Assembly: GCF_000178855.1 (NCBI RefSeq)
Contig: NZ_ADVG01000001.1
Coordinates: 3,013,481-3,077,480, forward strand
Length of the DNA: 64,000 nt
Direction: 5' to 3'
Source of the DNA: Ktedonobacter racemifer DSM 44963
GTDB taxonomy: Bacteria > Chloroflexota > Ktedonobacteria > Ktedonobacterales > Ktedonobacteraceae
This document shows, in pieces, positions 1 through 7,029 of this stretch. The notes under the pieces are model-generated. The model was not told the origin of the DNA. It did no database searches and worked only from the letters and a program-made list of their open reading frames with translations. A program made the translations under genes and the position numbers. Each line of letters opens with the position of its first letter. The first letter of the stretch is position 1.

Positions 1-1275
1 TACACCACCCTGTTTTGCGAGGCCGAGACAAGCCCGGACAAGTACCAAGAAACCGTCTTCAAAACCGATCTTTCCGACCGCTTGCATCGAGTGGCAATAC
101 AGCAAGCCGCAGGCATTGCCAAAAGCTTTCGCACGAATCGAGCGAACGCCTATCAGGCGTACCTGGAAGATGTGGCTGATTACGCTCAGGCCAAGGCTCA
201 GGCGGAAGGCCGGATGTCCGCCTTCAAACGCCGCGAACCGACCTGGACCGAATGGGATCTCCCTGTGCTGCGTGTGCCAGTCATCCAAGCCAATGTCAAC
301 GTGGTGGTGGTCGAGAAGTCGGAGGACTCCACGTTCGACTACTGGCTGCGCGTGTCCACCTTAGATGTCGGGAATCCGCTTCGAGTCCCAGTCAAACTCG
401 CCTCCTATCACAAACGAGCACTCGAAGGCCGCACGCTCAATGCATCCACAACACTTCACAAGCGCAATGGAGTCTGGTGGCTGACGCTCTCCTTTGACGA
501 GGACGTTCCTCTTCAAACCAAGCCTGACGCCCCTACAGTAGGTGTCGATGTGGGCATTGCCCATTTCCTCACGACCTCCACCAATAAAGCGTATGGCAGT
601 TTTCATGGCAAGATGGCCCGACAGCACAAGCACGATCGGGAAAAGCGTCGCCGCAAGGCGAAACTGCGAGCCTGTCTGGAAAAGAAAGGCGTCCCAAAGG
701 GCAAGCTTCCTTCGACAAGTTCTGAAACGTCGCAACGCTTGAGCCGTCACGTCAAGCAAGAGATCAACCGGGCGGTCAATGCGTTGGTCAAAGATCATCG
801 AGATGCCAGACTCATTTATGAGGACCTCAATGTGGCCTCGATGCGCTTCAAAGCAAGGGTGATGAACAGTTATCTGTATGCTTCTCACCTGGGGCATATC
901 CCAGAGCAGCTGGCCTGGGCCGCCGCCAAACAGGGCATGGCAGCCCACACGGTCCGAGCCGCCTATTCCTCTCAGGAATGCCCCCGCTGCCATTATGTCG
1001 ATCGCGCTAATCGGCCGAACCAGAAAACCTTCAAGTGCCTGGTCTGTGGTTACGCAGACCAGGCCGACCGCAAAGCCGCACAGACGCTCGCGGGACGCTG
1101 GGGGGATCGGAAACTGGCGGCATGTCGCTCGACCTCGGAGGTCAAGGCGCTCCTCATGACGCGGCATGAAGCGTGGAAACAGCAGAATCAGCAGAGGATC
1201 CAGGATGCCGGGCCTCCCGTCCAGTTGAGCTTCTGGGATCCCCCAGAGATGTTCCTGGAATCATCTCACGAGTGA
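1..1275 (+). CDS. tnpB: TnpB RNA-guided nuclease of an IS607-type element (5' end outside window)
   Basis: Reading frame open from base 1 to the TGA at 1273-1275. It lacks only about the first 64 residues of the 487-residue copy at 60288-61751. Visible hallmarks are the RuvC-like Asp in GVDVG, the Glu in YEDL, a CxxC...CxxC zinc finger (CPRC, CLVC) and the third acidic residue in ADRKAA. The usual last motif is DxNAA, so Asn to Lys is a small deviation. TnpB proteins are omega-RNA-guided DNA endonucleases that help retain or spread their IS. It differs from the complete copy at only two residues (V/L and A/E), so the transposition or duplication is recent. It is likely still functional if the missing start is intact. 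Confidence 0.9.
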   Translation, partial: YTTLFCEAETSPDKYQETVFKTDLSDRLHRVAIQQAAGIAKSFRTNRANAYQAYLEDVADYAQAKAQAEGRMSAFKRREPTWTEWDLPVLRVPVIQANVNVVVVEKSEDSTFDYWLRVSTLDVGNPLRVPVKLASYHKRALEGRTLNASTTLHKRNGVWWLTLSFDEDVPLQTKPDAPTVGVDVGIAHFLTTSTNKAYGSFHGKMARQHKHDREKRRRKAKLRACLEKKGVPKGKLPSTSSETSQRLSRHVKQEINRAVNALVKDHRDARLIYEDLNVASMRFKARVMNSYLYASHLGHIPEQLAWAAAKQGMAAHTVRAAYSSQECPRCHYVDRANRPNQKTFKCLVCGYADQADRKAAQTLAGRWGDRKLAACRSTSEVKALLMTRHEAWKQQNQQRIQDAGPPVQLSFWDPPEMFLESSHE

Positions 1276-1411
1276 ACATCTCTCAGTAGAGAGAGGTGCA
1301 TAGGATGCTCGTAGTGCATCCTCCCGCCTAGTCCGCTGTTTGGTAAACAGGCGTAGGTTAAAGTGAGAAGGATAATCATTGCAATAGATGGTTATGCTTT
1401 GATCAACTATA
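1276..1411 (+). ncRNA. Candidate omega RNA (reRNA) scaffold of TnpB copy 1
   Basis: Conserved non-coding tail between the tnpB stop and the element's right end, identical to copy 2 except at 1276. It folds into obvious hairpins: AGGATGC/GCATCCT around a 7-base loop, then CTGTTT-GGT-AAACAG enclosed by CGC/GCG. TnpB omega RNAs are known to span the 3' end of tnpB and the right end, with the guide taken from the flank just outside. Here the guide would begin at 1412 (GGTGCCTCTG...). The 5' limit, probably inside tnpB, is inferred. Confidence 0.6.
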
Positions 1412-1894
1412 GGTGCCTCTGTATCTATCGGCAATACTGATAAGCTTTCGTTACTGGGAACGCCTCACAAGCTTGACCTTTTGCTCCTTTGCAACCGCAA
1501 TAAACTTGGTTCTGACAATTTCAAATAAGTTCGCCGGAAGATAGCCATATACGACGCTTGACGGCTCCCCGGATCTTGCCATCCGTAAATCCGGCCCTAT
1601 TCCAAAAGATATTGCACACCAGCGTCAAGCATGAGCCAGCATGATCAGGCTCGGTTTCTTGTGTGTGTGACCATCGATGAAATGCAGGAGTATCAGGAAG
1701 CAAGTATCTTCCCTCCTGCCTTGTCACACATTGGACGAATGCACGGCCAGAGTTTCGTCGTGAGCGGAGCAAGGGAGCCAAAAAGACGCGGCACTCTTGA
1801 TGTGCTCACGACGTCTCATCGTCATACAGCCCGACCAAACAACGCTATCAATTCAGGGAGAACAGTGGATAGTCTTGTTGTATGACACTTAGCC
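1412..1894. other. Non-coding or decayed stretch beside the IS right end
   Basis: No convincing gene. Short open frames exist on both strands, but none shows a recognisable domain or a good ribosome binding site. The stretch separates the IS end from a YcaQ-like gene that has lost its N-terminus, so it may hold decayed remains of that gene or of another mobile element. I could not identify either. Confidence 0.4.
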
Positions 1895-2881
1895 TTGGAC
1901 AAGCAGGCCTGCCTGGTTCCCATCAGCAACTGGCCTCTGCGCGCCACTATCCGCGAGATGTACCGCCCATATCATGATCGCGAGATCCTGGATCTTGATC
2001 CCGAGACCCCTGAGAGGATTCTGGCCGCGATGGATGCCAATGGTCCGCTCTCATCGCTTGAGTTTGAGGATCGCTCACCCATGAGCGACGCCAATTCGTG
2101 GTATGGCTTGACCAAAAAAGCCAAGCGCGCCCTGCGCTCAATGTGGGTCTGTGGCCTGATCCTCACCCACCATCGTCGCAATGGGCGCCACTATTATGAT
2201 CGACCCGAGCGCGTCATCCCCGATATGCACTTTCAGACGCCAGCGCTACTGGACCGCGAGGCCTATCACCGCTGGATTGTTGGACGGCGCTTCCAGGCGG
2301 TTGGTCTGCTGCGCCCCAACGCCGAATCCGCGATCTGGAGCGCCTGTGGTGACGCTCAAACGCGCAAGGCAGCTATCGCGCACCTGGTCGCCGAGGGCTT
2401 GCTCACCCATGTCAAAGTCGGCGAAAAGGAGTGGTCCTACTACCTGCCTACAAGCGCTCTTCCGTTGCTTGAGAGCGCCGCGAGCGAGACGCTAGCGGAA
2501 GAGATGCGCCTTCTGGCTCCCCTCGATAGCCTGCTCTGGGACCGCAAGGGCGTGCTGCAACTCTTCGACTTCGACTATATCTGGGAGGTCTATAAGCCCG
2601 CGCCACAACGTCGCTGGGGCTACTATGTCCTCCCCATCTTCTACCGCGACCGCTTCGTGGCACGTATCGACTCGCGCCTGGAGAAAGGCACCTGGACGAT
2701 TGCCAACTGGTGGTGGGAGCAAGACATCGCTCTGGATGCCACCCTTCTGGCAGCCCTGACCAGAGCCTCATCACGCTTCCTCCACTACCTACACGCCCAG
2801 GAGATCGTTGTCAACGAGACCATTGATAGTCCAACCCGCCAGGCCCTGCTGGCCGGTGCCAGAACCGCGCTCGTAGAATAG
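1895..2881 (+). pseudogene. N-terminally truncated YcaQ/HTH_42-type winged-helix protein
   Basis: 328 codons from a TTG directly downstream of an in-frame stop. The sequence matches the middle and C-terminal part of the YcaQ/AlkX family (winged-helix DNA glycosylases acting on crosslinked or alkylated bases): the segment ACLVPISNWPL corresponds to the family's E-A-x-x-P stretch, and helix-rich winged-helix repeats follow. Family members are usually about 380-400 residues and carry the catalytic Q-x-Q or Q-x-D motif within the first 50. That part is absent and is not found in another frame upstream. The IS607 end lies about 480 bases away. Most likely a broken gene. The alternative, that it is translated as a regulator without glycosylase activity, cannot be excluded. 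Confidence 0.6.
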
Positions 2882-2893
2882 CGCAGGTAATGT

Positions 2894-2930
2894 GTTAGTG
2901 GTGAGCTGGCAGAGCCAGCTCACCACTAAC
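2894..2930. terminator. Perfect 17-bp hairpin after the YcaQ-like gene
   Basis: Arms GTTAGTGGTGAGCTGGC and its exact complement around the loop AGA, 13 bases after the stop. No T tract follows on the plus strand. One of the window's family of long perfect inverted repeats. Confidence 0.6.
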
Positions 2931-3146
2931 AACCAGGTAGCTACTTTTTATTTCTATTAATTATCAATTTTATTCAACTAAAAATTCAGCCTTTTGTCCC
3001 TGCCTCTGGACAACAAGCGTTTCTTCGTCTAAAATAACCCAGGCATCAGACACTGGGTTCCCGTGCAGGCAACATGTACGACTTTTCCCCGTGGAACCCC
3101 AAAGGAATGAGCATACAAGTAGACTGAATCTAGAAGAACGACAGAC

Positions 3147-4667
3147 ATGCAGCAAGACGAAAACGCTTATCATACATCCACGCCACGACCCGAGCGCGAG
3201 AAAACGCTGGTCGCTCTCTCCTCGGTAGGAGCCGCCATCGGCCTGACAAGCTTTAAGCTTATTGTTGGCCTGATGACGGGGAGCCTGGGCATTCTGGCGG
3301 AGGCTGCACATTCGGGACTAGACCTGGTCGCGACCTTGATGACGCTCTTCGCTGTGCGTATCGCCTCCCAGCCCGCCGACGAGGATCATCACTACGGGCA
3401 TGGGAAGGTGGAGAACCTCTCCGCCTTTATAGAGGCGCTTCTGCTCATTGGGACTGCGCTCTGGATTATTTACGAGGCCGCTGGCCGCTTGCTTTTCCAG
3501 CAGGGGCATGTCGAGGTGAGCATCTGGGGCTTTCTCGTTATGCTGACCTCGATTGTCGTGGATATCACGCGCGCACGCGCCCTCATGCAGGCGGCGCGCA
3601 AGCATGGTAGCCAGGCACTTGAGGCCGACGCCTTACACTTCAGCACCGATATCTGGAGTTCAGCGGTGGTGGTGATCGGGCTGGGAATCGTCGCGGTGGC
3701 GAACTACCTGCACCTGCCAGGCTGGCTGGGACAGGCCGATGCCGTCGCGGCCCTGGGCGTCTCTGGCATCGTGATCTGGGTCAGCACGCGTCTGATACGT
3801 GAGACCCTTGACGCCCTGCTCGATAAGGCCCCAGGCGAGTTAGCACCCAAACTACAGAGACAGCTGCGCGCTCTGCCCAACGTCCTCGAGGTACGCCGCA
3901 CTCGCATTCGTCGCGCGGGCAATAAGCATTTTATGGATATTGTGATTGCAGCCCCGCGTACGCTGCCCTTCGAACAAACGCACGTCTTGAGCGAGGTGAT
4001 TGAGGAACAGGCCATCGAAGCGACGCGCGAAACCTCGCCACAGAGCGAATATGATGTCATCGTGCATATCGAGCCTATTGCGTCGCCGAATGAAAGTGTC
4101 GCCGACCAGATTCGCTACCTAGCTGAACTTCAGGGAATTCACGCGCATAACATCCATGTACGCAGGGTCAATACCGAACTTGAAGTCGACCTGGATGTAG
4201 AGGTACAGGCAGATATGACGTTGCGCGAGGCCCATACCAAGGCCTCCCACTTTGAGCGGATAGTTATGGAGCATAACACGCTCCTCAGTCGCGTCACCAC
4301 GCATATCGAGGCTCCTGACAACACTATTGCCTACCGCCAGGAGGTCACACACGCGAACCAGTCGCTGCAAACAGACATCACGCGCATAGCCGATAGCATT
4401 GTGGGGCAGGGCCGAACACACGAGGTACGCCTCTACCAGAGCCAGAGGGTCGCGCACCACACGCCTATGCAAGAGACGCAGGGCGGCGGCACAACGACCT
4501 TAACGCTAGCGCCACCTGAAACACTGGATGTCACATTGCATCTTACCTGCGAGGCGCACGCCCCGCTCAGCCAGGTCCACACCTGGGCGGAAGAGACCAA
4601 GCGTGCACTACGCCGTGCGCATCCCTACCTGGATACCGTAACAATTCATACTGAACCCCCAGAATAA
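3147..4667 (+). CDS. CDF-family divalent metal cation exporter
   Basis: 506 residues. The N-terminal half is a cation diffusion facilitator membrane domain with about six transmembrane helices. It carries the paired metal-site motifs HSGLD (helix II) and DALHFSTD (helix V), so it should exchange Zn2+, Fe2+ or Mn2+ for protons across the cytoplasmic membrane. A second feature is the long cytoplasmic tail. After the usual ferredoxin-like dimerisation domain (about residues 215-305) there are two more segments with the same beta-alpha-beta pattern (about 310-395 and 405-505), each ending in a V-T-x-H-I-E or V-T-I-H-T-E strand. Ordinary CDF proteins have one such domain and about 300 residues. 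The gene stands alone and is followed by a strong bidirectional terminator. Metal specificity cannot be read from the sequence. Confidence 0.9.
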   Translation: MQQDENAYHTSTPRPEREKTLVALSSVGAAIGLTSFKLIVGLMTGSLGILAEAAHSGLDLVATLMTLFAVRIASQPADEDHHYGHGKVENLSAFIEALLLIGTALWIIYEAAGRLLFQQGHVEVSIWGFLVMLTSIVVDITRARALMQAARKHGSQALEADALHFSTDIWSSAVVVIGLGIVAVANYLHLPGWLGQADAVAALGVSGIVIWVSTRLIRETLDALLDKAPGELAPKLQRQLRALPNVLEVRRTRIRRAGNKHFMDIVIAAPRTLPFEQTHVLSEVIEEQAIEATRETSPQSEYDVIVHIEPIASPNESVADQIRYLAELQGIHAHNIHVRRVNTELEVDLDVEVQADMTLREAHTKASHFERIVMEHNTLLSRVTTHIEAPDNTIAYRQEVTHANQSLQTDITRIADSIVGQGRTHEVRLYQSQRVAHHTPMQETQGGGTTTLTLAPPETLDVTLHLTCEAHAPLSQVHTWAEETKRALRRAHPYLDTVTIHTEPPE

Positions 4668-4671
4668 TACA

Positions 4672-4725
4672 AAAAGCCAGAGAGAAATCCGGTGTCGCAT
4701 GACACCGGATTTCTCTCTGGCTTTT
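4672..4725. terminator. Bidirectional terminator between CDF exporter and kinase
   Basis: Perfect 25-bp arms with loop GCAT and runs of A and T at both outer ends, placed between two convergent genes (stops at 4667 and 4969). It can serve both strands. Confidence 0.85.
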
Positions 4726-4751
4726 CGACCCATTATTTTTGCATTTGTGGG

Positions 4752-4809
4752 CAATAAAAAAACCGACCATTACAGTCGGCGTATTTGGTATAGGGTAAGA
4801 TGGCGGAGG
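4752..4809 (-). repeat. Copy of the tRNA-Ser(GGA) 3' end and terminator
   Basis: 58 bases matching 12543-12600 at 56 positions, in the same orientation. It contains the tRNA terminator hairpin (CCGACC/GGTCGG-like with a seven-base A run) and the last bases of the tRNA acceptor stem including TGGCGGAGG. Beyond 4809 the tRNA body is not recognisable. Together with the intact tRNA it bounds a 7.8-kb segment, the pattern left by tRNA-targeted integration, although no integrase is visible. Confidence 0.75.
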
Positions 4810-4968
4810 CGGACATATCCCAACCGTACAGGATACCACAACCCAGTCACGTTCCATTGTCGCAGGGCCCCCTCGACATCTCAATCTTAATCAGAGAATG
4901 CCGCCATATGTTCCTGGGCATCATCGTGGGACTTCGTGCTCAGGACGATACCCAGGAACGTCCTTGAT

Positions 4969-6603
4969 CTAAAAAGTGAATTGTATAGGGTCAAAGGTAA
5001 CATCGGGACAACCCCAAAGGCAACGATAGCTGGCTGTCAGTTTGTAGGGTTCTCCATGGAGCGGAGTAAAAGAAAAGATGGCTTCTGCTTGTACGCTTTC
5101 ATTAGGCGCTATGGAAGCATCATCACCAGTAAAGTGTTCTGCAAGTATACTTCCTGTTCCATTGTAATTGTTGCTTTCATTGTTCATATCATGCAAATCA
5201 AACCCTTTGAACTGCATCGTCTGGTATGCCCCACTCGCATTGTACAGGGTAATACTCCAGACCATTCTCTGTTTAGTCGGGTCAAAGGTAATGGTATTGA
5301 TGGTTGTCACAATCGGATCATCGCATCCGCTACACGTCAATCGTTTATTCACTTTGATGGTTCCTGGGGCGACTGTTGGTATGACTGTTGGTGTTGGTAT
5401 GACTGTGGGAGTGAGTGTGGGTGTAGGAGTTGACGTTGGCAGTGTATTTGTCAGCCCATTGGGGAGTGCTGTATTTCCATTCTGCGTCTTCCCTGTGGAT
5501 GCACTCGCGAATGTATGGATGCTTACGCCTGTTAAAGCGAGAATGAGGATCACAATGATAGTAAGGTAGAGGCCAGTTTTCTCTTTGCGAGGTGATGTCT
5601 GGATTGAGCGGTATGGGGGGGTGGGAAATGAAGGCGCTGAGAGATGTGGTGTTTCTCTGACGGTGGGATGATCTATGGGTCTATTGGGTGGCTCGGCGAG
5701 TGTAACAGGCTGGGGCTTAGGATAGGTAGATATGTTCGCCTCGTTGTCAGCTAGATCGCTTGCGCCAGCCGTGATCATGTCTGAAGCAGGTTTGCCTGCC
5801 GCCGCCAGTTCGAGCGCTGCCGCAAAATCCCGCATGCTCTGGAAACGCTGCTGAGGGTCCTTTGCGAGGGTTTTCTGGAGAACATGCTCAACAGCGAGCG
5901 GGAGCGCTGGCACTTTGTCACGAACGGAGGGAATAGGTGCCACGAGATGCTGACTGGCGATCTCAGAGAAGGACCCCTTGTATGGAAGTTCGCCGGTCAA
6001 CCACTCATAGAGGACAACGCCGAGGGAATACTGGTCGCTAGTAGTACTGGCCTTGCCCTGAAGTTGTTCTGGAGCGGAATAGGCAATGGTTCCTCCAATA
6101 TCCTGGCGGCCCTGGTAACGAGAACTCTGTGAAGTAATCGCTATCCCGAAATCGCTGAGCAGGAGCGTTCCGTTCTGCCCAATCAACATATTCTCAGGTT
6201 TCACATCGCGATGGATGATCCTATGCTCATGTGCATAGTGCAGCGCCTCCGCTATTTGTCTGATGTATGTGACACACTCAGGGAGAGGGACGCGTGTCCC
6301 CTTAGGATGGTGCTGGCGGAGCGTGCCGTTGGCACAATACTCCATAATCAGGTAAGGAGTGTGACTCTCCTCGCCAAACTCCAGGACACGCACAATATGG
6401 GGATGGGTCAGACTCGCCACGGTGCGCGCTTCTTGAAGGAACGCCTGAAGATCATGCTCTGTCAACCGGGTCTGTAATACCTTGACTGCTGCATGGGTTT
6501 TCAAATAGATATGCTGCCCGAGATAGACCTCGGCAAAGCCTCCATGTCCTAACATATGCACAATCTGATAGTTGCCAAGTTTGTTCCCTGTCCAATCGAG
6601 CAT
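4969..6603 (-). CDS. Membrane-anchored Ser/Thr protein kinase
   Basis: 544 residues, ATG preceded by AGGAGG at good spacing. A Hanks-type kinase domain spans about residues 10-270: glycine loop LGHGGFAEV, catalytic Lys41, HRDVKPEN with Asp133, DFG at 151-153, and an APEQ motif. A disordered linker, one transmembrane helix (about 350-372) and a Thr/Pro-rich stalk (TPTPTLTPTVIPTPT) follow. The C-terminal extracellular domain of about 120 residues has paired cysteines (CSGC, CLWGC) and a beta-rich pattern. The extracellular domain is probably a sensor and is not a PASTA repeat. Lies in the tRNA-bounded segment next to a STAND regulator. Substrates unknown. Confidence 0.9.
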   Translation of the reverse strand: MLDWTGNKLGNYQIVHMLGHGGFAEVYLGQHIYLKTHAAVKVLQTRLTEHDLQAFLQEARTVASLTHPHIVRVLEFGEESHTPYLIMEYCANGTLRQHHPKGTRVPLPECVTYIRQIAEALHYAHEHRIIHRDVKPENMLIGQNGTLLLSDFGIAITSQSSRYQGRQDIGGTIAYSAPEQLQGKASTTSDQYSLGVVLYEWLTGELPYKGSFSEIASQHLVAPIPSVRDKVPALPLAVEHVLQKTLAKDPQQRFQSMRDFAAALELAAAGKPASDMITAGASDLADNEANISTYPKPQPVTLAEPPNRPIDHPTVRETPHLSAPSFPTPPYRSIQTSPRKEKTGLYLTIIVILILALTGVSIHTFASASTGKTQNGNTALPNGLTNTLPTSTPTPTLTPTVIPTPTVIPTVAPGTIKVNKRLTCSGCDDPIVTTINTITFDPTKQRMVWSITLYNASGAYQTMQFKGFDLHDMNNESNNYNGTGSILAEHFTGDDASIAPNESVQAEAIFSFTPLHGEPYKLTASYRCLWGCPDVTFDPIQFTF

Positions 6604-6813
6604 GACGTTTCCTCCTGAAACATCTTACACAAAGCCCGCCATCCCTGAGAAGATAAGTACGAGAAGCCGGCTCCTCAAGATTGAGGATCTCTCAATGGGG
6701 ATTGAGCGGAAGTCGGACACCTATAGCTCTTTTCCTCCAAAGAGTATATCGATACATAAGCAAAGATGTAAATATCTCATTCATAACATCTTCATAACAG
6801 TTACTTATCAAAT

Positions 6814-6973
6814 GGTAGTGTTGCAAAAATTTAATGCAGAGGAAATGGAGGAAGCAATTACAGCATAAGGATCCTTGCTATAGAAAAGGGGGAATGTTCT
6901 GCATCTTTTCCTTGTGAGGGGCGTTCAAATCTACTTTAATTTGCTGAGTTTTAATTTTTTTTGCAACACTACC
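6814..6973. mobile_element. MITE-like element with IS6-type terminal repeats
   Basis: 160 bases bounded by exact 16-bp inverted repeats, GGTAGTGTTGCAAAAA and its complement. The termini resemble those of the IS6 family (GG-x-x-x-TGTTGCAAA). The interior has no transposase frame. No clear target duplication: flanks TATCAAAT and TCGTGGGG differ. It sits in the 426-base gap between the kinase start and the STAND regulator stop; the rest of that gap shows nothing I recognise. Confidence 0.55.
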
Positions 6974-7029
6974 TCGTGGGGTGCCAGTGTTTTCTCCTGG
7001 TATCCCACAATAATAACGACAGGTACCTG

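Larger units (their letters stand above)
1..1411 (+). mobile_element. IS607-family element, right part (copy 1)
   Basis: Right-hand portion of an insertion sequence cut by the window edge. Bases 1-1411 match, in inverted orientation, 60152-61562 of the complete copy at the other end of the window. The match stops abruptly at 1411 on this side and 60152 on the other, which defines the right end. Few differences are visible: two amino-acid changes in tnpB and one base change just after the stop codon, at 1276. Confidence 0.85.

Noticed and set aside
361..1167. 268-codon minus-strand frame opposite tnpB (and its twin at 60396-61202)
   Set aside because: It mirrors the tnpB reading frame in both copies, has no ribosome binding site or domain, and varies only where tnpB varies.
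4810..4890. Second complete tRNA-Ser beside the duplicated terminator
   Set aside because: No T loop, anticodon stem or variable arm can be formed; only the acceptor end is duplicated.
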